Below are positions 36,124-44,884 of a DNA stretch of 64,000 bases, piece after piece. The stretch covers positions 124,001-188,000 of the forward strand of contig CAYTGM010000007.1 of NCBI GenBank assembly GCA_964437365.1, in the 5' to 3' direction. Position numbers and translations under genes: made by a program. A model generated the notes under the pieces. It was given only the letters and a program-made list of their open reading frames with translations. It made no database searches and had not been told where the DNA came from. Source of the DNA: CAYTGM01 sp964437365 (lineage in GTDB: Bacteria > Sumerlaeota > Sumerlaeia > SLMS01). The first letter of the stretch is position 1, and each line of letters begins with the position of its first letter.

Positions 36124-37473
36124 ATGGACAACCTTGAACTTGAAAAAAATCATTCTTTCCCCAATGATTTCCAGTGGGGATGCGCCACTTCAGCCTATCA
36201 AATTGAAGGCGCGGTCTCCCATGACGGCAGATCTCCCTCTATCTGGGACACCTTCGCAGAAAAGCCAGAGAACGTCAGAAACCACGAGTCCGGCGACGTC
36301 GCTTGCGATCACTACCATCGCTTTCAAGAGGACATCCAGCTCATGGCAGACCTTGGGTTTAGAAACTATCGGTTCTCGTTTTCCTGGCCGAGGCTCATGA
36401 AGGAAAAACAAGGTACCAGGAACAACAAAGGTTTTGAATTCTATGATCGCCTGATCGATACTCTTCTTAAACATGATATCCAGCCGTTCCCGACTCTCTA
36501 CCACTGGGATCTTCCGCAATATCTGCAGGATCAGGGTGGATGGCTTTCACGAGGTACCGTCGATGCTTTTCGGCGCTATACACAGGCTGTGGCAGAGGCT
36601 TTCTCTGATCGGGTGCAGCAATGGGGAACGATTAATGAACCATGGTGCGTCTGTCACATGGGACATAAAGTGGGAGCTCATGCGCCAGGGCTTCAGCTTG
36701 ATGCTAAGGATCTACGACAGGTCATCCATCATGTTCTTCTCTCTCACGGGGTTGCTGTTCAGACGCTTAAGGATGTCGACTCCAGAAATCGCACTGGTAT
36801 CGTTCATAATGTCGGCGCAGCACCACCGTTTACAGCCTCGAAAGAAGATATACAGGCGAGTCTTCAGCACTTTTATGAAGAGAACTGCTGGGCGCTCGAT
36901 CCTCTCTTCAAAGGAACGTATCCTTCATTCTGGAAAGATGAGCTGGGAGACTTCGAACCAGATCAACATCCAGAAGACCTTAAGGTTATTGCCACGCCAA
37001 CAGATTTCATTGGTATTAATCTGTATAGTGCCAACGGTTTGATGTCGGCTGAAGAAGGACTGATCCCTTTCAGCAAAGATCATCCGCGAACAGGATTCAA
37101 TTGGCCCATCGTTCCAGAGGTCGCTTATTGGTCACTCCTTCAATTGAAGGAAATCTACCATCCAGGTAGTGTCTATATCACGGAGAATGGAAGCGCATGG
37201 TCCGATGAGGCAACCGGCGAGGGACAAGTCGTTCAGGATACCAGCCGAATTCATTTTTTCCAACAACACCTTTCGGAAATTAACAAGGCTCTCCATGCAG
37301 GAGTACCGGTTAAGGGCTATTATGCCTGGTCGTTCATGGATAACTTCGAGTGGGCGGAAGGGTACTCGCAACGCTTTGGGCTGGTGCATGTGGACTTTCA
37401 AACCCTGAAGCGCCGCCCAAAACTCTCTGCCTACTGGTTTTCAGAGCTCATGAAAAGAAATGCTCTGCCCTGA
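36124..37473 (+). CDS. Family GH1 beta-glucosidase
   Basis: The 449-residue protein is a complete GH1 enzyme. It starts with FPNDFQWGCATSAYQIEGA (about 12-30), has the acid/base in T-I-N-E172-P-W and the nucleophile in Y-I-T-E354-N-G-S, plus the sugar-binding YHWDLPQYLQDQGGWL (about 126-141) and WSFMDNFEWAEGYSQRFGL near the C-terminus. It hydrolyses beta-linked glucosides or galactosides, probably in the cytoplasm since no signal peptide is seen. ATG at 36124 fits the family's usual N-terminus; the TTG at 36070 would add 18 residues. It stands upstream of lipB, with no sugar transporter adjacent. Confidence 0.96.
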   Translation: MDNLELEKNHSFPNDFQWGCATSAYQIEGAVSHDGRSPSIWDTFAEKPENVRNHESGDVACDHYHRFQEDIQLMADLGFRNYRFSFSWPRLMKEKQGTRNNKGFEFYDRLIDTLLKHDIQPFPTLYHWDLPQYLQDQGGWLSRGTVDAFRRYTQAVAEAFSDRVQQWGTINEPWCVCHMGHKVGAHAPGLQLDAKDLRQVIHHVLLSHGVAVQTLKDVDSRNRTGIVHNVGAAPPFTASKEDIQASLQHFYEENCWALDPLFKGTYPSFWKDELGDFEPDQHPEDLKVIATPTDFIGINLYSANGLMSAEEGLIPFSKDHPRTGFNWPIVPEVAYWSLLQLKEIYHPGSVYITENGSAWSDEATGEGQVVQDTSRIHFFQQHLSEINKALHAGVPVKGYYAWSFMDNFEWAEGYSQRFGLVHVDFQTLKRRPKLSAYWFSELMKRNALP

Positions 37474-37585
37474 AGGAACGATTGTGGCCTGGACAATGCC
37501 TAAGAAAAGATTTCATCGGATTCTGTTTCCATGGCTGACGCTTCCGGGTACAGTAAACCCACTCATTTGATACGAGAATACACGC

Positions 37586-38266
37586 ATGACTTGTCCCATT
37601 TATGATCTTGGCCATCTCAATTACGCTTCTGCTTTGGAGATTCAGCGAAATCTCAGAGCTGAGCAGATCGAAGGAAATCGTTCGCCAACGCTGCTTCTGG
37701 TTGAACATCCTCCGACCATCACCATCGGACGTCGAGGTAGCAGTGACGAGGTTGTAGCGCCTCCGGCGGTCCTGAAGGCCCGCGGCGTCGAAGTGCATGA
37801 AACCGATCGTGGCGGCCAGGTTACCTATCACGGACCGGGACAGCTGGTCGCCTACCCTCTCATCAACGTTGAGAAGATTGGGCTCCATGAGTATCTGCGT
37901 CGGATGGAAGAAGCGATTATCGAGACCATCGCTGTCTGGGGTCTTGAGGGTTACCGCGTAGAAGGGCGTACCGGTGTCTGGATCGGTAAAGAAAAGATCT
38001 GCGCCATGGGTGTTCATGTGAGGAAGTGGTGGACCAACCACGGCCTTGCCTTAAACGTGACCACGAACCTCAATCACTTCGGTTTGATAATTCCCTGCGG
38101 CATCCGCGACCGCGGTGTTTGCTCGCTTGAAAGCTTATTGAAGGAAAAATCTCCATCGATGACTGCGGTGAAGGAAGTCTTTTGCGACAAGTTTTCGCAA
38201 CAATTCGAGTTGGACTTCAAACTGGAGGAAATCGATTTCCCCATCCCCGAGAATATCTCGAGTTGA
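37586..38266 (+). CDS. lipB: Octanoyl-[acyl-carrier protein]:protein octanoyltransferase
   Basis: The 226-residue protein has every LipB landmark: R-G-G-Q-V-T-Y-H-G-P-G-Q-L at about 75-87, the catalytic lysine in GKEKICAMGVHVRKW (K137) and the catalytic cysteine in I-P-C171-G-I. It moves octanoate from acyl carrier protein to lipoyl domains of 2-oxoacid dehydrogenases and GcvH in the cytoplasm. LipA is not in the window. Length is typical (about 210-230). Confidence 0.96.
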   Translation: MTCPIYDLGHLNYASALEIQRNLRAEQIEGNRSPTLLLVEHPPTITIGRRGSSDEVVAPPAVLKARGVEVHETDRGGQVTYHGPGQLVAYPLINVEKIGLHEYLRRMEEAIIETIAVWGLEGYRVEGRTGVWIGKEKICAMGVHVRKWWTNHGLALNVTTNLNHFGLIIPCGIRDRGVCSLESLLKEKSPSMTAVKEVFCDKFSQQFELDFKLEEIDFPIPENISS

Positions 38267-38358
38267 GACGCGGCAGATGGTTTCTCTGGACACCCGGCAT
38301 GCTGCTTGTCTCATAGTACATTATATCTCGCGAACCGGAGGAGGTTCCTGAATCGATC

Positions 38359-39120
38359 ATGTCTGAAGTGAAGAATGCACCTCTCATTTATCTTGCTGCC
38401 TTTTTGCTCACGTTACCCTTCTTGAGCAACCAGGCCCAAAGCGAAACAATTGTTCTCAAGCAGGGACTCAATGGCTATACAGGCGTTAGAGATTCCTCCA
38501 TCTTTGAAGATCAGATCAATAATGGCGCCGGCGGATTTCCTTATATCTTTGTTGGTAATACCAATAACAGTGTGCGCAGGGCTCTCATTCGATTTGAACT
38601 TCCCGAAGGACTCAGCGGGGACCAGATTTCAACAGCGACACTCGTTTTGCAGATCGACAGGGCAGGTCCAGGTGCAGAGGATACAGATATCTATAAGTTC
38701 TTTCGTCTCACGAACGATTGGGGAGAAGCGGATACACAACCGGAAGGCTCGATTGGTGTAGGCTCTCCTGCAGAAGATGGTGATGTGACATGGCTGAGTG
38801 CGTTTCACAATTCTACTCAGTGGTCAGGCGCGGGTGGAGACTTCGAGAATACTTCATCAGATACTATCGTTATCCCACGCGACACTTTTGGCGATGACGA
38901 GGCCAACCGTATAGAAATCTCAACTCCTGCACTCACTGAGGATGTAAAGTCCTGGGCAGACAGCCCTCAGAATAACTTCGGCTGGATCATTACCGGAGAA
39001 GATAATAACACACAAAGCGCTCGCCGCTTCGACTCAAAAGAGACGACAGAAGGAACTGGTCCAGAATTGATTCTCGAGCTCGACCCCTCGGCGCAAACCA
39101 TCGGCTGGACATTGAGGTAG
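38359..39120 (+). CDS. Secreted DNRLRE-domain protein
   Basis: The 253-residue protein begins with a signal peptide (about 1-29, ending QAQS). It then has a DNRLRE-type beta-sandwich: TIVLKQGLNGYTGVRDSSI, RRALIRFELPEGLSGDQIST, ATLVLQI, then a late DVKSWADSPQNNFGWIITGE motif. These beta-sandwich domains are common on secreted proteins of environmental bacteria and are thought to mediate binding or act as structural modules. No second domain is present. GGAGGAGG about 15 nt upstream supports translation. It is convergent with the paralogue pair. Confidence 0.8.
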   Translation: MSEVKNAPLIYLAAFLLTLPFLSNQAQSETIVLKQGLNGYTGVRDSSIFEDQINNGAGGFPYIFVGNTNNSVRRALIRFELPEGLSGDQISTATLVLQIDRAGPGAEDTDIYKFFRLTNDWGEADTQPEGSIGVGSPAEDGDVTWLSAFHNSTQWSGAGGDFENTSSDTIVIPRDTFGDDEANRIEISTPALTEDVKSWADSPQNNFGWIITGEDNNTQSARRFDSKETTEGTGPELILELDPSAQTIGWTLR

Positions 39121-39125
39121 GTTCA

Positions 39126-40187
39126 TTATTGAGCTTTAAGGAGCCCCAGCAATCTTTCAATTTCTTTGCTTTGGCGATCTTGCATCTCTTCGATTCTCGC
39201 CCCACTTGGAAGCGAGATTGCAAATAGAGGTGCTGTCATCGTTTCATTCCACTCGTCCTCTTCCTGAGGAAGATTCTGTCCATTTTTCTTAAGCAGTAAG
39301 CGAGATGCAGCTTTCATAGCGGCTGGACCCGAAGAGTCTTCCGGTAAAACTGCTCCCTCCGGGAAGAAGCGGTAGGCCTGTTTGATCATTCCTAAATTAT
39401 CGATCTGCTGCATGGGAAGATTAGAATACTTAGAGTGGTAGCGGACCTTCATCGAATTAAGAAGCTCTCTGTATTTCTCTCTATGTATATACTTCTGGTC
39501 TGAGGCTACTGACTGCTCAATTGCTGATAGTAAATAACTGTCAGTGGCTAAAGAGACGGTTTGATGAATGAGTATGGAAGGTTGCTCGAAATAGGAGAGG
39601 TTTGTGAGCAACTGAATTTCGCGAAGGGCCGAGGAATCATTCTTCTTGTATTCTAGCTGATACTGAAACCGCGCTATAATAAGTCTCGCGGTAGATCGAA
39701 ACTCGAGTGTGTTGCCCGTTCTCCCTTTGAATGCCCAAAGGTCTGACTGGTAATCATCCTGGGCGGAAAGTCCCTCAAGAAGGTCGATATACACTTGGGA
39801 TTCCTCGACAACTTTTTCCAGTTCAGTCTTGGGTAATATTACAAATGACCCAGCTTCTGAATCACCGTCAAAAGCACCATCGACAGTATTCAACGTCGTG
39901 GCAGTCACCATATACTGGCTTAGTACATCATCAAACAGCTTCAATGTCGTTTCAGAGACAGGGTCTACCTTGAGTTCTTCAGGGGTGTATACAGGTGAAG
40001 AACGCAACCACTCATCATACTCAGCCCTTGCAGCCTCATCCATTGAGTAATAATAGAAGGTATTATAGAGGGTTGGCCACGAGTAGAATAAGAGAACAAC
40101 GATGAAGAGAAGGCACAGGAAGCCAATGGTTATGAGCTTCCAAGACGTGAAGAAGGGGTTCTCGCTAGCAGTTGCTCTTTTCGTCAT
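39126..40187 (-). CDS. Unknown membrane-anchored protein, tandem paralogue B
   Basis: I do not recognise this 353-residue protein. It has one N-terminal helix (LITIGFLCLLFIVVLLFYSW, about 17-36) and an exported helical region. It aligns along its length with the upstream neighbour: shared blocks are ARAEYDEWL, EELKVDPVS, DDYQSDLWAF and PEGAVLPEDSSGPAAMKA. The two genes are 6 bp apart, so they arose by tandem duplication and are co-transcribed. No catalytic motif is visible. Confidence 0.65.
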   Translation of the reverse strand: MTKRATASENPFFTSWKLITIGFLCLLFIVVLLFYSWPTLYNTFYYYSMDEAARAEYDEWLRSSPVYTPEELKVDPVSETTLKLFDDVLSQYMVTATTLNTVDGAFDGDSEAGSFVILPKTELEKVVEESQVYIDLLEGLSAQDDYQSDLWAFKGRTGNTLEFRSTARLIIARFQYQLEYKKNDSSALREIQLLTNLSYFEQPSILIHQTVSLATDSYLLSAIEQSVASDQKYIHREKYRELLNSMKVRYHSKYSNLPMQQIDNLGMIKQAYRFFPEGAVLPEDSSGPAAMKAASRLLLKKNGQNLPQEEDEWNETMTAPLFAISLPSGARIEEMQDRQSKEIERLLGLLKAQ

Positions 40188-40193
40188 TCAGTT

Positions 40194-41252
40194 TTAGTTG
40201 GCTTCCAGTTTTTCCCGCAGTCTATTAACTTCTTCCAAATGGTTTCGCAGTTCCGTCTTCGCGCCCTTCATCGCTCTATACGAGATCTCAAACAGTGAGA
40301 GTTTCGTGGAATCCGAGAGTTCGTCTTCTTGATCGGTTTTCTTCGTCCCACTTTTATTCAGGTTCAAATTAGTGATCGCTCGCATCGTTTCTGGTCCTGT
40401 CGTGCCTTTGGGGAGCACAGCGTTCTCCGGTTCGAGTCGAAACGCCATCCTCACACCACCTGCATGGTCGAGTTGAATATGAGGAAGGTCCAGGTACTTC
40501 GATGTATAGCGGCGTTCGATGGCGTCGAGAATTTGAGCTATCTCGGCTTCCTGCTCTTCTGACATGTCCTCCTCAGCCAATCTGTTCAGAAGATCAAGGG
40601 TGAGGCCATCAGTAAATCCTACAACAGAGTTCTGTATGAAGATTGACGGAGGAGTATAGAAAGAAAGGTTGTTGATAAGTTCCGCTCGGTTAATCGCGTA
40701 ATCCAAGTGGGACTCATGATCCAGCGAATATAACGCCTGCATATAAAGATACTTGTTCAAATCATGGAAATGAATCAATCCTTTTGGTGATGTTTCTACC
40801 ATCAGGTACCAGAGATCAGACTCATAATCATCCTGCGAAACGAGTGTCTGGAGTGACTCTATAAGTTCTTCTGACCCGGAAACTGCATCACCGATTTCTT
40901 CCTCACTCAGTTCAAAGGAGTATCCGCTCTCTTTATCTGACCCGAAGCCCGACTTGGCCAGCAGGATCTTCTCTGCATGCTTGTTATACTCAGAAACAGT
41001 AGCATGAAAGAGATCGATCGTTTCACTGGAAACCGGCTCTGCCTTCAATTCTTCAACGCTGTAAAGACGGGAGGGCTCTATCCAGAGATCGTATTCAGCT
41101 CGGGCGTCTGGAGATAATTGATAGTATTGATAGGTATAGATGGCTGTTGGAGCCAGGAGCAGAAGTATTGCCATACCTGTCAGGAAAAGCGCGATCGCTG
41201 TCAGGACCTTCCAGGTTGCGACCCCTTTTCTTTGAATACACCTGTGCAGCAT
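40194..41252 (-). CDS. Unknown membrane-anchored protein, tandem paralogue A
   Basis: The start is set at ATG 41252, which has GGAGG 5 nt upstream; the ATG at 41264 lacks a spaced ribosome site. The product of about 352 residues has a membrane helix (LTAIALFLTGMAILLLLAPT) and an exported helical region with an acidic composition. It shares order and motifs with the next gene: ARAEYDLWI, EELKAEPVS, DDYESDLWYL, and ENAVLPKGTTGPETMRA. It is the first gene of this two-gene operon. Function is unknown. Confidence 0.65.
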   Translation of the reverse strand: MLHRCIQRKGVATWKVLTAIALFLTGMAILLLLAPTAIYTYQYYQLSPDARAEYDLWIEPSRLYSVEELKAEPVSSETIDLFHATVSEYNKHAEKILLAKSGFGSDKESGYSFELSEEEIGDAVSGSEELIESLQTLVSQDDYESDLWYLMVETSPKGLIHFHDLNKYLYMQALYSLDHESHLDYAINRAELINNLSFYTPPSIFIQNSVVGFTDGLTLDLLNRLAEEDMSEEQEAEIAQILDAIERRYTSKYLDLPHIQLDHAGGVRMAFRLEPENAVLPKGTTGPETMRAITNLNLNKSGTKKTDQEDELSDSTKLSLFEISYRAMKGAKTELRNHLEEVNRLREKLEAN

Positions 41253-41326
41253 GAGAACCTCCATCTTCCTGCGAATCTGGGTTTAGCTGATTGTACTCTT
41301 GAGCACGCGAAAAATTCAAAGAAAAC

Positions 41327-41848
41327 TCAATGTTCTTTCATTTCCCACAGAAGATGGCCGAGTTCCGGTGCCAGAAGCTTATTGCAGGCTAGTTTGACGG
41401 CGTTGCTGCTGCCGGGCATGCAGAAGATAAGAGTGTCGCCTTTTAATCCCCCAACAGCTCTTGAAAGCATCGATGCCGCCTGGACCTCATCCCAGCTCAG
41501 CATCCGAAAGAGTTCGCCGAAACCGGGAAGGGTTTTCTCGAGAATCCCTGAAATAGCCTCGTAGGTCCCATCGCGTTTCGCGATCCCCGTCCCACCGTTC
41601 GTCAGTACAGCGTCTATATCATCATTGTCGCAAAGTTCCAGAACTTTGCTGCGAATCTGATCCGGCTCATCTGGAAGCACTTCATGGATCCATATCTGAT
41701 GACCGGCCTCCTGCATCAGCTCGCAGATAATCTTGCCTGATTTATCTGTTTCCAGGGTTCGCGTGTCACTGATTGTCAGGACAGCGAGGTTTCCACCTGG
41801 ATACTTCTTTGCTTCCTGTCGATGTTGCTGAGTTGATTCAGATGCCAC
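41327..41848 (-). CDS. moaB: Molybdenum cofactor biosynthesis protein MoaB/Mog type
   Basis: The 173-residue protein matches MoaB: AVLTISDTRTLETDKSG at about 19-35, DDIDAVLTNGGTGIAKRDGT (the GGTG molybdopterin-binding loop) and GSSNAVKLACNKLLAPEL. MoaB/Mog adenylylates molybdopterin in cofactor synthesis. The start is GTG at 41848 with a purine-rich site upstream, 15 bp after the clpS stop. Other molybdenum genes in the window (xdhC-like, fdhD, YdeP-type oxidoreductase) are not linked to it. Confidence 0.93.
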   Translation of the reverse strand: MASESTQQHRQEAKKYPGGNLAVLTISDTRTLETDKSGKIICELMQEAGHQIWIHEVLPDEPDQIRSKVLELCDNDDIDAVLTNGGTGIAKRDGTYEAISGILEKTLPGFGELFRMLSWDEVQAASMLSRAVGGLKGDTLIFCMPGSSNAVKLACNKLLAPELGHLLWEMKEH

Positions 41849-41863
41849 GTGTATAGCTCTCTT

Positions 41864-42214
41864 TCATGAGGGTTGACCCTGAACGGGCTCAATATAGGCG
41901 CTCATGCTCCCCTGGCTGCGCTCCATCAGTGGATCTGCTCCGTAGCTGTGAATCTGGTCTCGCCCTTTTTTTGCTTCTTCATAGGGACACACTTTAATCA
42001 CCACCTGACCGCAATGGTCAACTTCATGAGCAATCTTAAATCCCTGCTGCAAACTGAAGCCAAATAACGTGGCCATCATATCGATCACATACTCATAGCT
42101 GTGATCATCATCATCGAAGAGAATCAGCTGGTACAGGGGCGAATCTTCCAGCTCCTGATCAACTTCTTCTTCAACGGCTGGTTCTACCTGGGTGTCTGTG
42201 AGAATTGTCTGCAT
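41864..42214 (-). CDS. clpS: ClpS-like adaptor
   Basis: The 116-residue protein carries the ClpS core: YQLILFDDDDHSYEYVIDMM, then FGFSLQQGFKIAHEVDHCGQ, then VVIKVCPYEEAKKGRDQIHS. Acidic residues after the first strand and the region with HEVDHCG match the substrate-binding face. ClpS binds N-degron proteins and delivers them to ClpAP. An acidic N-terminal extension of about 24 residues is usual. No clpA is nearby. It lies between gph and moaB with 15-bp gaps, so the three genes are co-transcribed. Confidence 0.9.
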   Translation of the reverse strand: MQTILTDTQVEPAVEEEVDQELEDSPLYQLILFDDDDHSYEYVIDMMATLFGFSLQQGFKIAHEVDHCGQVVIKVCPYEEAKKGRDQIHSYGADPLMERSQGSMSAYIEPVQGQPS

Positions 42215-42229
42215 AGTTATCTATACCTC

Positions 42230-42910
42230 TTACGGCTTAGAAATCTCACTCAGTCCAAAGGCTTCGATAATCGAGCCTGCGAGATCCTTCGGACTGTCAA
42301 GGGTGGCAATGGGTTCAAATAAAGCGAGTTCATCAGCGGTCCGCGTTCCCCAGGTAACGGCGATAAAGGGAACGTCAGCAGCATTCGATACCTGACCGTC
42401 CGGAACTCCGTCACCAATATAGACAGCTTTCTCGACGGAAAGACGGTCTATCTGGTCGATCAGCCCTTTGGGGTTTGGTTTCCGGGGAATGCGATCGCCA
42501 TCCTCTCCGGCGATGTCCTCAAAGTAACGCGTGATCCCGAGCTTCTCGCAGGTCTTCATCGTCATCGGATGAGGCTTGTTGCTGAGAACGGCCAGCTTGA
42601 CTCCGTGATCGATGAGCTCCTGCAGGCACTCTTTGATGTCGGGATAGACAACAGCGGTGTCGGCACAGTGCTCACGATAATACGCGAACATCTCTGTCTT
42701 GATGACTTCAATCTCTTCTTTGTCCAACCCGGGAGGCACAGAGCGATCGATGAGCTTCCCTGCTCCATCTCCGACGAAGGTGCTGATTGTTTCAACACTA
42801 TGGGTCGGATAGCCGCGGGCTTTCAAAGGGTGGTTCATGGCTGCGGTGATGTCGGCGAAGGCATCGACGAGTGTTCCATCAAGATCGAAAATAGCGGCGA
42901 GAGAGGTCAT
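42230..42910 (-). CDS. gph: HAD-superfamily phosphatase, phosphoglycolate phosphatase-like
   Basis: The frame is open to 42952, but ATG 42910 places the HAD motif I at its usual position: A-I-F-D-L-D-G-T-L-V-D at about 6-16. Motif II is LAVLSNKPH, motif III lysine is in PRKPNPKGL, and motif IV is YIGDGVPDG, with G-D-G-V-P-D where many Gph have G-D-S. The protein of 226 residues fits phosphoglycolate phosphatase. It removes 2-phosphoglycolate from DNA repair or photorespiratory chemistry; other phosphates are possible. It heads a tight operon with clpS and moaB. Confidence 0.85.
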   Translation of the reverse strand: MTSLAAIFDLDGTLVDAFADITAAMNHPLKARGYPTHSVETISTFVGDGAGKLIDRSVPPGLDKEEIEVIKTEMFAYYREHCADTAVVYPDIKECLQELIDHGVKLAVLSNKPHPMTMKTCEKLGITRYFEDIAGEDGDRIPRKPNPKGLIDQIDRLSVEKAVYIGDGVPDGQVSNAADVPFIAVTWGTRTADELALFEPIATLDSPKDLAGSIIEAFGLSEISKP

Positions 42911-43020
42911 AGAGGTCTGTTTCAATTCAAGGTCGGGATTCGTAGAGCACACAAGTACTCTAGTGGTCCTGGTGGGCTACGCAAGCCCCTCTTGAGTTGT
43001 AACCAGATTTAGACCGTTGA

Positions 43021-43662
43021 TCAGTAAGGTGCGGAAGAAGATGTTTGGGACGCTTTGCACTCGTCACAGATACCTTCTTTCCCCAGAGGGACCATGAAAA
43101 CGCTGTGACATTTCTTGCAGACGTACTTTTTGTCGTATTTCTTCTGTGTGCGCCCATGACGCATCGCCTGGAATTCCTTGAGCATCACCGTCGCGGTTTC
43201 CTTGATGTTATCCCGAATGCCGTTGGACAAGTGCGTTGGGATTTCGTCGGGATACTGGTCGCGAATTTTGGTGATGGTCTTGCCGGCTTCGTTAACCTTG
43301 GCAATGATTGAGGAGAACTCCATCATCACATGTACATCCGCTTTCTCAACCTTCAGTGACTTTCTCCGGATGACCTCTTCGTATCGGGAAGAAGAGCCAG
43401 AGGTTTGTTCAGTAGGGTCAGGTTTTGCTGAATTTGAGTGCGTTGAGGACTTTTCATCGTCGTCTAAATCAACAAAACGCGCGGGATTGGTAGCGTCGGA
43501 ATCATCCTTACGCTGATCTCCAGAATCCTCAAAGTCCTGCTTTTTAATGGAGGCTTTGCTCGTGCTGTCCTGCTTGATGGCTTCAAACCAGTCGGCTGAG
43601 GAGTCGTCTTGCTGGGACATATTATTCGAAGTATTCTTCTTTTCTGGATCGGATCCGGTCAT
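43021..43662 (-). CDS. Unknown protein with C-terminal zinc ribbon
   Basis: The 213-residue protein has a low-complexity acidic N-terminal half. The C-terminal part (about 105-213) has a helical segment VMMEFSSIIAKVNEAGKTIT. It ends with a zinc ribbon C-K-K-C (about 183-186) and C-D-E-C (about 200-203), so a zinc site is likely. I do not recognise the family. ATG 43662 is the first start; ATG 43620 (MSQQDDSSADW) is a possible alternative. It is in a minus-strand series with an upstream gene of similar size. Confidence 0.6.
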   Translation of the reverse strand: MTGSDPEKKNTSNNMSQQDDSSADWFEAIKQDSTSKASIKKQDFEDSGDQRKDDSDATNPARFVDLDDDEKSSTHSNSAKPDPTEQTSGSSSRYEEVIRRKSLKVEKADVHVMMEFSSIIAKVNEAGKTITKIRDQYPDEIPTHLSNGIRDNIKETATVMLKEFQAMRHGRTQKKYDKKYVCKKCHSVFMVPLGKEGICDECKASQTSSSAPY

Positions 43663-43706
43663 TGTTCTCTCCGAGTCTCGTCTTGAAGTTCATATCGGTG
43701 ATGAAC

Positions 43707-44120
43707 TTAATCTTTCTGACGCTTTCTCTGTTCTCTTTGAAGGGTCACTGCCGTCTCTTGAAGGCTGTCTTCCCACATCCGATGAATGTTGGGTGCAATC
43801 AGGTAAGGGTGCTTTTTGATAAATGCCTCGAGGAGGCTTTTTGCCTGAGTGACCTGACTTTCAGCTGTTTCCATCAGGTCCATGAGATCTTCTTTTGTCT
43901 GAGAATTCGAGGCACGGGACCTCTGCCGTTCTTTCTGGAGGGCTTTTACCGGTGTGGGTTTCGGTTTTTCAGGCGCAGGTGTGGGAGCAGGTTTTTTACG
44001 GGCCACAGGCTCGGGGGCCTGGTTTTCCAGTTCCTTGATGGCATCAAGCCAGGACTGGTTCCCTACCTCAGAACTGTTAATCTGAATTCTCAGTTCGTTT
44101 ACAGGATCTTTGTCCGCCAT
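43707..44120 (-). CDS. Unknown charged protein with Pro/Lys-rich linker
   Basis: The frame is open to 44228, but ATG 44120 (MADKDPVNELRIQ) gives a more protein-like N-terminus; about 137 residues. Residues 10-30 are helical. Residues about 33-58 are rich in A, P, E and K (KKPAPTPAPEKPKPTPVKAL), typical of a flexible linker. The C-terminal 80 residues form a predicted coiled coil (LMDLMETAESQVTQAKSLLE). It carries no zinc site. It lies 44 bp before the zinc-ribbon gene on the same strand. No homologue is recognised. Confidence 0.55.
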   Translation of the reverse strand: MADKDPVNELRIQINSSEVGNQSWLDAIKELENQAPEPVARKKPAPTPAPEKPKPTPVKALQKERQRSRASNSQTKEDLMDLMETAESQVTQAKSLLEAFIKKHPYLIAPNIHRMWEDSLQETAVTLQREQRKRQKD

Positions 44121-44271
44121 AAGCTCTCTCTCAATCTCTTGGCCTTTCCTTCCCGTTCCACTCAATCCCTGAAGATTAGTTCTATAATCTAGGACAAATG
44201 AATTTCGTCTGGCAACCTTCTTATTCACCTGAGGATGAAAATCTGGGTCACAATAACAGCTAATGCAGTTT

Positions 44272-44856
44272 TCAGCCCTGATTTTCGTACAGAGGATGCC
44301 CTAATCCCCGTAAGCGATCGAGAATTATTCCAATCGCGGCGCGAACGGACAAATGATTCCAGGGGACCGGACCATATATCGGCTCCAGCATCAGGTCCAT
44401 TTCCGCCATTAATTCAGGATGAAGGCCCCAACCTGTCCCAAAAACGATACAGAAGGGAGTTTCAGGCTCCAGCTCGATTCGACTCCTCAATTCCCCGTAG
44501 CCGATGGTCTTCGGCACGGGCTGAGCATGAGTTCCCACGAACACAGGCTCTTTCTTTTCAGCGTTGTAGATCTGCTCACGCACCTCGTTGAGATCAGTGA
44601 CGATCTTAGTCTGAGCCAGCGACTCTTTTCGCGAAGGATTGTAAACAGCACCCCACCCCGCCTGCCAGTGACGCATCACGCGCTCGATGAAGCGACGCTG
44701 TATTTCATATGGATGTACCAGCCACACGGCATCCGCATCATAAGTCGTTCCTGCTCTGCTGATATCATGGAGGTCGAGGTTGGTTATAGATGTACAGACA
44801 GCATTACCAATTTTGTCTTTGATGGGAAAATGAACGAGGGCGACGTGAAAGGACAT
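44272..44856 (-). CDS. SPOUT-type RNA methyltransferase (Methyltrn_RNA_4 / DUF2168)
   Basis: The protein of about 194 residues matches the Methyltrn_RNA_4 family: SITNLDLHDISRAGTTYDAD (about 21-40), HWQAGWGAVYNPSRKESL, then the SAM-binding IVFGTGWGLHPELMAEMDLM and WNHLSVRAAIGIILDRLRGL. The family is a SPOUT-like group assumed to methylate RNA; its substrate is unproven. ATG 44856 is the conserved start; the open frame runs to 44952 without a matching extension. It is 28 bp after a zinc-ribbon gene in the same direction. Family members often neighbour ribosomal or tRNA processing genes, but none is here. Confidence 0.9.
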   Translation of the reverse strand: MSFHVALVHFPIKDKIGNAVCTSITNLDLHDISRAGTTYDADAVWLVHPYEIQRRFIERVMRHWQAGWGAVYNPSRKESLAQTKIVTDLNEVREQIYNAEKKEPVFVGTHAQPVPKTIGYGELRSRIELEPETPFCIVFGTGWGLHPELMAEMDLMLEPIYGPVPWNHLSVRAAIGIILDRLRGLGHPLYENQG

Positions 44857-44884
44857 GAGTACTGACAGGGTAAGGAAGGTTCCC

